From Dryocola clanedunensis subsp. sulfonylureivorans (GTDB lineage: Bacteria; Pseudomonadota; Gammaproteobacteria; Enterobacterales; Enterobacteriaceae), in assembly GCF_016756775.1 (NCBI RefSeq), contig NZ_JAERMU010000002.1:296649-360648 (forward strand): a stretch of 64,000 bases of DNA. Reading direction: 5' to 3'. Below are positions 37,374 to 45,594 of the stretch, in pieces. Every line of letters starts with the position of its first letter. Position 1 is the first letter of the stretch. Position numbers and translations under genes: made by a program. A model generated the notes under the pieces. That model was not told the origin of the DNA, made no database searches, and worked only from the letters and a program-made list of their open reading frames with translations.

Positions 37374-37838
37374 ATGGATATCTTAAACGAAACTCCCGAA
37401 AAGATGACATTTATCTCTTCAGGGTCTCCTGTAGAACCTGAATTAAGGCCGGTTTGGAGAATATCTCTTATAATTATAATCCTCAAAAAACTTTGCCGAG
37501 GATCATCCGCAAGCCTAAAGAAAATACAAGTTCTTTATTCTATATTATCCTCTAGTGACAAAAGAGATGCTTATTCAAAGCATGGTATAAACGCTGAGTT
37601 AAACATACGTTTCGACCCGTTATTAGATAGAGCAATATCGATTGGCCTTGGAGAAGGGCTACTTGAGCTGGATGAAGCAAAAAGCATTCGGCTAACTCGA
37701 AAAGGCAATCAATTTTCAGAAAAAATTTATGCTAATAAAAACATTTTTGAATTAGAAAAAGAGTTTATTGAGTCATATACTAAATCTGAGTTTACTGACA
37801 AAAACATTGATAAACTTCTATATAAGGGAATTATATGA
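37374..37838 (+). CDS. ABC-3C system middle component
   Basis: A 154-residue protein between the nuclease-like gene (two-base gap) and the ATPase (four-base overlap). A short N-terminal segment ELRPVWRISLIIIILKKLCRG resembles the family's opening. The C-terminal part is winged-helix-like (DPLLDRAISIGLGEGLLELDEAKSIRLTRKGNQFSEKIY). Size, position and the winged-helix look match the "middle component" proteins of ABC-3C systems, thought to couple the ATPase to the effector. It is too divergent for me to name the subfamily. Confidence 0.6.
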   Translation: MDILNETPEKMTFISSGSPVEPELRPVWRISLIIIILKKLCRGSSASLKKIQVLYSILSSSDKRDAYSKHGINAELNIRFDPLLDRAISIGLGEGLLELDEAKSIRLTRKGNQFSEKIYANKNIFELEKEFIESYTKSEFTDKNIDKLLYKGII

Positions 37839-39868
37839 GCAAGTTAAAAATTAATAGATTAGTCATTCGCACAAAAACAACTGATGGCATATTTGGTGCT
37901 GACCTGACGTTTACATCTGGTTTAAACATAATCAGTGCAGAAAACTCCTTTGGAAAATCTACTTGTATTCAGTCGATTATCTATGCTTTGGGTCTGGAAG
38001 GTACATTAGGTCCTTCCCGTAATAATCCTTTAAAATCAGCTCTCACGACAAAATTACGTGATGAAAATGAAAATGAAATTCCCGTAATTCTTACTAAAAT
38101 TTATCTGGAAATAAGTAATTCTGCTGGCAGAACAATCACAATCCTCAGAAAAAGCGATGATGATGCCTCGCGGATTGTCTCGGTGTTTGAAGGTGCGCTT
38201 GAAACAATAAATGTTGAAAAACATACAGATTATTTTCTAAAAGACCCTGGTTCTGCACAGCGCGAAAGAGGTTTCCATTATTTCCTTAATAACTTCCTAA
38301 GTATCACACAACCAGAAGTAATTAAATATGACGGCACAAAAACCAAACTATATCTCGAATCGATCTTTTGTGTTAATTATGTTGAGCAAACCCGTGGGTG
38401 GGGTGGAATCCTTAATGTCACCCCAACCTATCTTGGTATAAAGGATTTATCACAAAACATTATTGAATATACTCTTGATTTAGATATTCGAGAAATTAGA
38501 CGAAAGCGTGAAGTGCATCTTGAAACCAAAAAGAACCTTGAAATAAAGTGGCAAAATACACTTTCTGATTTGGAAACGCGTTCTAAATCCTATGGATTCT
38601 TTGTGTCAACGAGAATACCGGAAAAGCTAGGAACAAAAACCCAAGTTTATGATGATAGTGATCTATATACGTTTGATGGTAAAGAGAATGAAGTCTCTTT
38701 ACCACAAAAAATAAAATCCTTACAATTGCAATTATCCTCATTGGTTGATAATTATAAAAATAACAATGACAATACTGATATAGATGAAAGGATCGAGCAG
38801 TTAAATAAGTTACTAATAAGCCATGAGAACACTGTAGCTAGTTTAATAACCGATTTAGATATCAATCAACAATATATCGAATCTATAACAAAAAGCATCA
38901 ACAATACAAAAGAAAGCCTTCGCAAATATAGAGATATTGAAAAATTACAAGAGTTAGGCTCTATTGAAAAATTCAAATTCATAGAGAATATTTGCCCAAC
39001 ATGTGATCAGCCAATTAACAACAATCTGCTACCTAGTACCGTAGAGAACCAGACGTTATCAATTGAAGACAATATCAAATATCTTGAAAAAACACAGTCT
39101 GTTTTTGATAGTTTGTTAAAAGGCGAGCGCGTTAAAATAGAGCGTAAAGAAAAAACAGTAAGCATCGCTAATAATAAATTGAGGGAACTACGCTCCGAAA
39201 TAAAAGCATTACAAAGAAGCCTTTTATCCCCAATGGATTCTAATATTCGAGAAATCATAAGAAAGGAAGTTGAACTTGAAAAAGACATTGATAATCTTCT
39301 TACCCTTTCCGATGTAGAAAAAAATAAGAAAACTGTATTAAATGCAATAGTTGTTGATTGGCAATTTACGGATTCTCTATTACACAAGTTACCTTATGAT
39401 GGTTTCAGTCAGAAAGATAGAACTAAACTAAATTTATTAAGAGATTCATTCAAATCCAATCTTTCAGATTTTGGGTATAGAAGTACTCCCATTGATCTTT
39501 TTGAGTTATCGACAAACACATATAAACCATCATTAGATGGTGTTGATATCGGTTCTGAGGCATCTGCAAGTGATAATATAAGAGTTATATGGTCATATCT
39601 TTATTCATTGCTCATGCTTGATACCTGCGACGAGAATATTTCGACAAATCATTTAGGTCTGCTTATTCTTGATGAACCTCGCCAACAAGAAACAAAAGAC
39701 ATCAGTTTCCAGATGTTTATAAAAAAATCATCCGAAACATTTAATAAAGACAAACAAGTTATTATCGGAACAAGTGAAAAATATGAAGATTTAACTCGAA
39801 TGTTGAAAAATTTAAAAGTTAATCTGATGCACTTCGACGAGAGTATTATAAGGCGAATAAAAAAATAA
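37835..39868 (+). CDS. ABC-3C system Rad50/SMC-like ATPase with zinc hook
   Basis: A 677-residue ABC-type ATPase with a long internal coiled coil. The Walker A variant is SAENSFGKSTCIQS (about residues 35-48), a central zinc-hook-like motif is ICPTCDQP (about 389-396), coiled coils flank it (VHLETKKNLEIKWQNTLSDLE; ERVKIERKEKTVSIANNKL), and Walker B is LLILDEPRQQE (about 610). The hook and coils resemble Rad50/RecN, but the size and operon partners fit the ATPase of ABC-3C defence systems. It begins inside the stop of the middle component (ATGA), so expression is coupled. AT-rich sequence suggests horizontal origin. Confidence 0.75.
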   Translation: MSKLKINRLVIRTKTTDGIFGADLTFTSGLNIISAENSFGKSTCIQSIIYALGLEGTLGPSRNNPLKSALTTKLRDENENEIPVILTKIYLEISNSAGRTITILRKSDDDASRIVSVFEGALETINVEKHTDYFLKDPGSAQRERGFHYFLNNFLSITQPEVIKYDGTKTKLYLESIFCVNYVEQTRGWGGILNVTPTYLGIKDLSQNIIEYTLDLDIREIRRKREVHLETKKNLEIKWQNTLSDLETRSKSYGFFVSTRIPEKLGTKTQVYDDSDLYTFDGKENEVSLPQKIKSLQLQLSSLVDNYKNNNDNTDIDERIEQLNKLLISHENTVASLITDLDINQQYIESITKSINNTKESLRKYRDIEKLQELGSIEKFKFIENICPTCDQPINNNLLPSTVENQTLSIEDNIKYLEKTQSVFDSLLKGERVKIERKEKTVSIANNKLRELRSEIKALQRSLLSPMDSNIREIIRKEVELEKDIDNLLTLSDVEKNKKTVLNAIVVDWQFTDSLLHKLPYDGFSQKDRTKLNLLRDSFKSNLSDFGYRSTPIDLFELSTNTYKPSLDGVDIGSEASASDNIRVIWSYLYSLLMLDTCDENISTNHLGLLILDEPRQQETKDISFQMFIKKSSETFNKDKQVIIGTSEKYEDLTRMLKNLKVNLMHFDESIIRRIKK

Positions 39869-39971
39869 AACGCCCTGCGCGCAATGCTATCCCCGCCACG
39901 CCTGCCCGCTTCATGGGTAGGTTTTAATGCAGGTGCAACAACGCCCCGGAGTCGCGCCAGCTCTGGGGTAT

Positions 39972-40241
39972 CTATGTGTGAAAAATCGTGTCAACGGCCT
40001 CCATCGACCGGAACGTCGCCGAGCAAAGGACGTTTACGCACTGGTAGTAACGATGCTTGACGCTCTCGGACAGATAAGCCCCCAAAGCAACCCGGCTTTC
40101 TTTACCTTCAAAGCGGTACTTCAGATACCAGCGCTTTGAACCAGTTGGTTTAACTAAGAGATATAAGCCGTGGGAGTCTGTGAGTTTGTATTCTTTTTCG
40201 CGGGGCTTTGCTGTGCGGGTTGCTACGTCTGTGATAGCTAT
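39972..40241 (-). pseudogene. Chimeric relic: P4-type integrase N-terminus joined to Ogr/Delta zinc finger
   Basis: A 90-codon minus-strand frame begins with ATA where the integrase ATG should be. It reads AITDVATRTAKPREKEYKLT, DSHGLYLLVKPTGSKRWYLK, YRFEGKESRVALGAY, the N-terminal domain of a P4-family tyrosine integrase. At about 40071 it switches to SESVKHRYYQCVNVLCSATF and RSMEAVDTIF, the second half of an Ogr/Delta zinc-finger activator of P2/P4 phages, and ends at TAG (39974-39972). The integrase is next to the leuX 3' end and reads away from it, the normal place for an element that used leuX as attachment site. Neither gene can work. Confidence 0.8.
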
Positions 40242-40337
40242 AAATTGGGGGTCAATCCTTTATCGAACCGAGCTGATCACCACTCTGACTCCCATTAGTA
40301 CTAGATGTCAACGGATGCCCTCGGACGAATTGGGACC

Positions 40338-40359
40338 AAAAAAAAAGCCTTTCGGCTTT
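40338..40359 (-). terminator. leuX terminator
   Basis: A 6-bp stem (AAAGCC / GGCTTT, 40344-40349 and 40354-40359) with a 4-base loop is followed on the minus strand by a long T-run (complement of 40338-40346). It lies 38 bases after the tRNA end. Confidence 0.8.
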
Positions 40360-40396
40360 AATTTTAATAAATTACGGACATTCTCAGACTACATTT

Positions 40397-40481
40397 TGGT
40401 GCCGAAGGCCGGAATCGAACCGGCACGCCTTGCGGCGGTTGATTTTGAATCAACTGCGTCTACCGATTTCGCCACTTCGGC
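40397..40481 (-). tRNA. leuX: tRNA-Leu(CAA), leuX
   Basis: 85 bases including the encoded CCA. The 5' end is GCCGAAGTGGCGAAATCGG, with D-loop TAGACGC. The anticodon arm is GTTGATTCAAAATCAAC with anticodon CAA, the long class II variable arm is CGCCGCAAGGCG, and the T arm GCCGGTTCGATTCCGGC. The acceptor stem GCCGAAG pairs with CTTCGGC. The sequence closely matches E. coli leuX, and the ahr gene lies close by as in E. coli. leuX is a well-known integration hotspot, which fits the relics on its 3' side. Confidence 0.97.
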
Positions 40482-40509
40482 ACGAAGAGGTATGCGGAAA
40501 ACGTTGTGG

Positions 40510-40537
40510 ATTATACCTGTCGCTGGCTACCTTGCAA
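40510..40537 (-). promoter_or_regulatory. leuX promoter
   Basis: On the minus strand TTGCAA (40537-40532) and TATAAT (40515-40510) are 16 bases apart, a near-consensus sigma-70 promoter. Transcription would start about 22 bases before the tRNA 5' end. Confidence 0.8.
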
Positions 40538-40753
40538 GCGCCGCTCTTCCCTTCCCTCGCTGAGTGCTGAAAAAAACAGCGGCGGTTCAATCCTTTGTCT
40601 GGCCCTGCACATCTGCCCCTCGCCGTTCAGCATCACAAATTCACTAAATCTATCGTTGTTCGGTTTACATCACCTTTCATTTGTTATGTGATCCCGTTAC
40701 GGGTTTCAGTAACCCACTCCCCCTCTGCTTTGCCGGACAACCAGGACAGGTGT

Positions 40754-41776
40754 ATGCGTTTTTATCAGGCCGACCCCACGCTTGAAAGCTACTGGCGCGG
40801 TGTCATCCTTTTTGGAAGCAACTTCGCAACTTACAAATTCGCTCTCGCGCATGCGCTTTACGATGTGGAACGGCACAGCACGCTTGTCCTGCTCGAAGAT
40901 CTGGCCGTGCCGTTCAGCAGGCATATCTGCGAACACCTCAAGTAGGCACCGAAGCAGATCCTCAACGAGAAGAATCCCGGCAAGTTTTTAAGCGCCTGCA
41001 TGCAGTTCAACAACGGCGAGATCTCGCCAGAGGAGCTTCGGCAGATGACCGTGCGCTACGGCTTCTCTGTGGTGCTGGATAAGTTTCACAACGTGAAAGG
41101 CGGCGCTATTGAGAAGCGCTTTTACCTGAAGCAGGGCGGCGCGCAGAAGGGCATTTTGCTGACGGACGAGTTTTATCAGCTGGCTGAATCCGCGCAGTTT
41201 CAGAATCTGGTGCAGGAAACCGATGCGCGCTGGCGCCTGGTAGAGAAGGCCTGGGAGATGGCGCTGCCGCCTAAGCTGCTGGATGTGCACTACGACGCAC
41301 AGCAGGAAGTGCTGTTCACGAAGCTCAGGAACGACAGGATTACCCTCACCAGCTGCCGCAACAGCCTTAACGGCTATCAGAAGGGCTACTGTTTTTACTG
41401 TAGCGCGCCTGTCAGCCTGCATTCCGGAGATGCCCAGTTGGCGGAGGTGGACCACTTTATCCCGCTGATGACGCAGAAAGCGCTGCCGGGCATTAACCTT
41501 AACGGCGTCTGGAACCTGGTACTGGCCTGTCGGGAGTGCAATCGCGGCCCGAACGGCAAGCACGCGCAAATCCCTAATCTGGAACTGCTTGAACGGCTGC
41601 ATACCCGTAACGAATACTTCATTAACAGCAGGCTGCCGCTGCATGAAGCGATTGAAAACCAGACGGGCAGAAACGAGGCCCTGCGCAAAGGCTTTCTGAA
41701 CGCCCGCTGGAACGAAGCGAAAATCGGCACCAGCCAGCCCTGGAAGCCAGCCGCTAACGGAAACATTATTCTCTGA
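40754..41776 (+). pseudogene. HNH endonuclease gene interrupted by an in-frame amber codon
   Basis: A 341-codon frame starts MRFYQADPTLESYWRGVILFG and runs to GNGNIIL-like C-terminus at 41776, with one TAG at 40943-40945 (after SRHICEHLK). Upstream and downstream parts are in the same frame, and the sequence continues APKQILNEKNPGKFLSAC without damage. The C-terminal domain has an HNH-type nuclease: YCFYCSAPV, then VDHFIPL, and NLVLACRECNRGPNGKH, with CxxC pairs for zinc and the catalytic His. The downstream methyltransferase overlaps its stop (TGATG). Either a single C-to-T or A-to-T change has killed it, a truncated 258-residue form starts at 41000, or amber suppression occurs. Confidence 0.8.
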
Positions 41777-42363
41777 TGACCATTAACTACTACCAGACCC
41801 ACGCTCAGACCTTTTTCGACGGCACGGTGAATGTCGATATGGCATCCCTGTATGACTCCTTCACGCGCTACCTGCCGCCGGGCAGCCGGGTGCTGGATGC
41901 GGGCTGTGGTTCCGGGCGCGATGCGAAGGCATTTCATGAAATGGGTTATCAGGCGGATGCTTTTGACGCGTCTTCCGGGATGGTTGCGCTGGCGCGCCAG
42001 CATACGGGTCTGCCCGTTGAGCTGATGTCGTTCGGGGAGGTAAGCGCCTGCAATATTTACGACGGCATCTGGTGCTGTGCTTCCCTGCTGCACGTTCCTG
42101 CCGCCGGGCTGCCCGCCGTGATGCAGAAGCTGGCGGATGCGCTTAAGCCAGGCGGCGTGTGGTATGTGTCATTCAAATACGGGGATAGCGAGCGCGAAAA
42201 AGACGGGCGGCGGTTCACCGATATGAATGAGGCAGGCCTGGGCGAGGTGTTGAACGGCATTCCGGAGATACAGGTTGTCGAACTTTGGACCACCCAGGAC
42301 AAGCGCCCGGACAGGGATGAAGTGTGGCTGAACGCCATTTTGCAGAAGCCTGGCCTTACCTGA
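41776..42363 (+). CDS. Class I SAM-dependent methyltransferase
   Basis: A 195-residue cytoplasmic methyltransferase with the seven-strand Rossmann fold. Motif I is GSRVLDAGCGSGRDAKAF, the acidic residue after strand 2 is DAFDASSGM, and motif IV is YDGIWCCASLLHVP. No target-recognition domain is visible, so a small molecule or tRNA substrate is as likely as DNA. It overlaps the HNH gene stop by one base, so the two form an operon; such HNH-methyltransferase pairs occur near leuX and in other variable sites. Its substrate is unknown. Confidence 0.8.
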   Translation: MTINYYQTHAQTFFDGTVNVDMASLYDSFTRYLPPGSRVLDAGCGSGRDAKAFHEMGYQADAFDASSGMVALARQHTGLPVELMSFGEVSACNIYDGIWCCASLLHVPAAGLPAVMQKLADALKPGGVWYVSFKYGDSEREKDGRRFTDMNEAGLGEVLNGIPEIQVVELWTTQDKRPDRDEVWLNAILQKPGLT

Positions 42364-42365
42364 TC

Positions 42366-42449
42366 CCGGTGGAAGACGCTTACGCTTTTCCACCCTACAA
42401 CTGCTGAACTGATTTCGGAGGATAACGCTTACGCTTTTCCACCCTACAA
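42366..42449. repeat. Two direct REP units
   Basis: GGTGGAAGACGCTTACGC..TTTTCCACCCTACAA (42368-42401) is followed by a second unit GGATAACGCTTACGC..TTTTCCACCCTACAAA (42419-42450) in the same orientation. They lie between the methyltransferase gene and ahr. Confidence 0.8.
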
Positions 42450-42577
42450 AGGCGTCGTGGTGTTATCCCCACTGCCCCCAACAAATTCCGAATCCTCCAG
42501 ACAGCACATTACGTGATCACCCTCCGCGCTCCCCATGTTCTACACTTCCAGACTGAACCTTCGCTTAAGGAAACCAC

Positions 42578-43597
42578 ATGTCCATTATCAAAAGTTACGC
42601 GGCAGCCCAGGCCGGTGCCGAACTGGAGCTTCACGAGTTCGACGCGGGTGAGCTGCTGCCAGAGGACGTTGAAGTCAAGGTGGAGTACTGCGGTGTCTGC
42701 CATTCCGACCTGTCGATGATCGATAACGAATGGGGCTTCTCCCAGTATCCGCTGGTGCCGGGCCACGAGGTGATTGGCCGCGTGCATGCGCTGGGCAGCG
42801 CCGCTCAGGACAAAGGTCTGAAGGTCGGGCAGCGCGTGGGCATTGGCTGGACGGCGCGCAGCTGCGGGCACTGCGATGCCTGTATCAGCGGAAACCAGAT
42901 TAACTGCCAGGAAGGCAGCGTGCCGACAATCATGAATCGCGGTGGCTTCGCCGATAAAATCCGCGCCAACTGGCAGTGGGCCATTCCGCTGCCGGAATCC
43001 ATTGATATCGAGTCCGCCGGTCCGCTGCTGTGCGGCGGCATTACCGTATTCAAACCGCTGCTGATGCACCACGTGACGGCCACCAGCCGCGTGGGCGTGA
43101 TCGGTATCGGCGGCCTGGGGCACATCGCCATCAAGCTGCTGCACGCCATGGGCTGCGAGGTGACGGCGTTCAGCTCTAACCCGTCCAAGAAAGAAGAAGT
43201 GCTGAAGATGGGCGCGGATAAAGTGGTGAACAGCCGCGATCCGGAAGCGTTAAACGCGCTGGCGGGCCAGTTCGACCTGATCATCAACACCGTTAACGTC
43301 GATTTAGACTGGATGCCGTACTTCCAGGCGCTGGCCTACGGCGGCAACTTCCACAGCGTTGGCGCGGTGATGAAGCCGTTCCAGGTGCCTGCCTTTACGC
43401 TGATCTCCGGCGACCGCAGCGTCTCCGGCTCGGCAACCGGCTCCCCGCACGAGCTGCGCTCGCTGATGAAGCTGGCGGGCCGCGCGAAGGTGCAGCCGCA
43501 GATTGAGCTGTTCCCGATGTCGAAAATCAAAGAGGCGATTCAGCACGTGCGTGACGGCAAGGCCCGTTACCGCGTGGTGTTAAAAGCGGATTTTTGA
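42578..43597 (+). CDS. ahr: NADPH-dependent aldehyde reductase Ahr (YjgB)
   Basis: A 339-residue zinc-dependent medium-chain dehydrogenase that reduces a broad range of aldehydes with NADPH. Catalytic zinc ligands are in CGVCHSDLS and GHEVIGRV, the structural zinc site is [15 protein letters not shown], and the nucleotide-binding motif is [17 protein letters not shown]. The sequence matches E. coli YjgB/Ahr, and the gene is next to leuX as in E. coli. A ribosome binding site (TAAGGAAA) precedes the ATG. The transcript ends in the hairpin at 43604-43624. Confidence 0.95.
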   Translation: MSIIKSYAAAQAGAELELHEFDAGELLPEDVEVKVEYCGVCHSDLSMIDNEWGFSQYPLVPGHEVIGRVHALGSAAQDKGLKVGQRVGIGWTARSCGHCDACISGNQINCQEGSVPTIMNRGGFADKIRANWQWAIPLPESIDIESAGPLLCGGITVFKPLLMHHVTATSRVGVIGIGGLGHIAIKLLHAMGCEVTAFSSNPSKKEEVLKMGADKVVNSRDPEALNALAGQFDLIINTVNVDLDWMPYFQALAYGGNFHSVGAVMKPFQVPAFTLISGDRSVSGSATGSPHELRSLMKLAGRAKVQPQIELFPMSKIKEAIQHVRDGKARYRVVLKADF

Positions 43598-43603
43598 TGT
43601 GAT

Positions 43604-43783
43604 GAGGCCCCGTGAAGGGGCCTCAGACTGATGACAAACCTAAACCTCAAGGAATTCGAAAAGATCTCACCGAATAAATAACAAGGAAAATCAATTCATT
43701 GATTTTCGGCTGCTAACCACAAAGAACGAAAAACCACGCTTTTTCCTTCTTTGTCAGCAATCTAAGGCCCCGTAAGGGGCCTT
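43604..43783. repeat. MITE-like element copy 1 with duplicated terminator hairpin
   Basis: A 140-base core (43624-43763) begins CAGACTGATGACAAA and ends TTTGTCAGCAATCT, imperfect terminal inverted repeats. It contains two internal hairpins (GAAAATCAA/TTGATTTTC and AAAGAACGAAAAA/TTTTTCCTTCTTT). A GGCCCCGTGAAGGGGCC hairpin (43606-43622) lies on its left and GGCCCCGTAAGGGGCC (43766-43781) on its right. The same core, also 140 bases, is at 59441-59580. Confidence 0.85.
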
Positions 43784-43799
43784 TTGTATTGAGCTATTC

Positions 43800-43829
43800 G
43801 CCGGATGGCGCTGCGCTTATCCGGCCTAC
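43800..43829. repeat. REP unit overlapping the dhaK stop codon
   Basis: GCCGGATGGCGCTGCGC..TTATCCGGCCTAC is a classical REP palindrome. Its CTA (43826-43828) is the reverse complement of the TAG stop of dhaK. Confidence 0.85.
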
Positions 43830-45460
43830 AAGTTTTTGAAAACTTCAGCCACGGCTACTGCGCCAGGATCTTTCACTCCGTCCAGGCTGTCGCTGTTTAC
43901 GTACGACGAGCGGCCCGCGTTCGCTTTCTGCATCTTCGCGGTGTCGTCCGCGCCTTTTGCTGCGGCCTTGGCGGCGGCCTTCAGGTCTTTACTCTGCAAC
44001 GCTTCCAGCGCGGGCTGCAGCGCGTCGATTAACGTTCTGTCGCCCAGGTCCGCCCCGCCGTAGCGCTTCATCTGCTCCAGCCCGAACAGCAGGGACTCCG
44101 GCAGCGGTTTTTTCTCGCTCACCTTCTGCCCGGCGGCGGTGAAGAAGATGGACATCAGCACGCCGCTCGAGCCGCCCATCACCGTTGCCAGCCGTTCACC
44201 CACCAGCTCCAGCAGCGCCGCCGTGTCGTTCAGCGGCAGCTTGCCCTTGTCGTTGAGCTGCGCGATATCGCGCGCCCCTTCCGCAAACGTCGAACCCGTG
44301 TCGCCGTCGCCCACCTTCGCATCCAGCGCGTTCAGATGGCTCTCCTGGTCGATGAGCGTTTTGGTTACGCTCGCCACCAGCGCCTTAACGGCTTCATTTT
44401 CAGAGGCTTTAGGCTGCCCGCTTTTGCTGAGCACCTTATGCTTTTGCAGCGGCATGCCCTGGAGTTTAACCAGCGGCTGCCAGCCCGCCGTCTCCACGTC
44501 CGCCTGCAATGCTTTGATAAATTTGTCGTTCAGCACGATGGCCGAAAGAGAGAAGCCTTTCATGTCCAGCGCGCTCACCAGCGGCGCGGGGCCAATCAGG
44601 TACTCCAGCTGATCTTTCAGCGCCGAGTGCGCCAGCTCTTTGGTCAGCAGCGCCATCTCCAGCGACGACACGCCGCCCAGGTTGTTGACCAGCACCGCCA
44701 GCTTCGCCTCTTTGCCCGTTTTTTTACGCAGCGGCTTCACCAGCGCGGTGATAATCTCTTTGCTGTTCTGCGTGTCGACCGTGCTGGCCCCCGGCTCCCC
44801 GTGGATGCCCAGCCCCAGCTCAACGTGGCCGCCTTTAATACGCCCTTCTTCCTCGTCGCTGCCCGGCAGGTTGCAGGTCTGCATGGCCACGCCGATGCTG
44901 GCGATGCTGTCGCAGGCTTCCTGCGCAATGGCTTTGACGTCGCTGAGGGACCTGCCCTTTTCTGCGGCGTAGCCCGCAATTTTATGCACCAGCGCCGTTC
45001 CGGCGATGCCGCGCGGCTGCTTGTTATCCGGCAGCGAGATATCGTCGCCGACAATCACCATCTCGACCTTCAGGCCGTGCTTTTTCGCCTTCTCCGCCGC
45101 GAGGCCGAAGTTCAGGCGGTCGCCGGTGTAGTTTTTGACGATCAGCAGGCAGCCCCGGTCGCCGGTTACCGCCACAATCGCATTCAGCACCGCGTCCACG
45201 CTCGGCGAGGCGAACAGGTCGCCGCATACCGCAGCGGTCAGCATCCCTTTGCCTACAAAGCCCACGTGCGCCGGTTCATGTCCGGAGCCGCCGCCGGAAA
45301 TAATCGCCACTTTGCTTTTGTCCCAGTCGTTGCGGACGACCACGCGGATGGCCGGGTCGATATCCAGGCGCGTCAGATTGCGGAATCGGGAACTGATGAT
45401 AACGCCTTCAATGGCGTCGTTGACCAGCTGTTTGCGGTCATTAAAGAAGAATCTGGACAT
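43826..45460 (-). CDS. dhaK: ATP-dependent dihydroxyacetone kinase (DhaK-DhaL fusion)
   Basis: A 544-residue single-chain dihydroxyacetone kinase. The N-terminal DhaK domain (about 1-330) binds dihydroxyacetone: AIISGGGSGHEPAHVGFVGKGML, and the hemiaminal His lies in GIHGEPGAST. The C-terminal DhaL domain (about 365-544) binds ATP: KVGDGDTGSTFAEGAR and VMGGSSGVLMSIFF. I chose the ATG at 45460 (MSRFFFNDRKQLV) as the canonical start. It phosphorylates dihydroxyacetone for glycolysis. In E. coli this position, between ahr and yjgR, holds the idn L-idonate genes, so this is a replacement. No glycerol dehydrogenase gene is adjacent. Confidence 0.92.
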   Translation of the reverse strand: MSRFFFNDRKQLVNDAIEGVIISSRFRNLTRLDIDPAIRVVVRNDWDKSKVAIISGGGSGHEPAHVGFVGKGMLTAAVCGDLFASPSVDAVLNAIVAVTGDRGCLLIVKNYTGDRLNFGLAAEKAKKHGLKVEMVIVGDDISLPDNKQPRGIAGTALVHKIAGYAAEKGRSLSDVKAIAQEACDSIASIGVAMQTCNLPGSDEEEGRIKGGHVELGLGIHGEPGASTVDTQNSKEIITALVKPLRKKTGKEAKLAVLVNNLGGVSSLEMALLTKELAHSALKDQLEYLIGPAPLVSALDMKGFSLSAIVLNDKFIKALQADVETAGWQPLVKLQGMPLQKHKVLSKSGQPKASENEAVKALVASVTKTLIDQESHLNALDAKVGDGDTGSTFAEGARDIAQLNDKGKLPLNDTAALLELVGERLATVMGGSSGVLMSIFFTAAGQKVSEKKPLPESLLFGLEQMKRYGGADLGDRTLIDALQPALEALQSKDLKAAAKAAAKGADDTAKMQKANAGRSSYVNSDSLDGVKDPGAVAVAEVFKNL

Positions 45461-45594
45461 AGGTTCCTTAGAATCTGAAAAACGTATGCAAAGCATAGTT
45501 CTTCCTTCGAGGGCTGCCGCAAACATGGGAATATGCTGATGACGTAATTTATCTGCTTGCTATGCTTATGGAAAATACCTGAGGGAAACGACAA

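Noticed and set aside
44336..45478. 380-codon plus-strand frame opposite dhaK
   Set aside because: Antisense shadow in a GC-rich gene with no domain pattern; DhaK motifs are complete on the minus strand.
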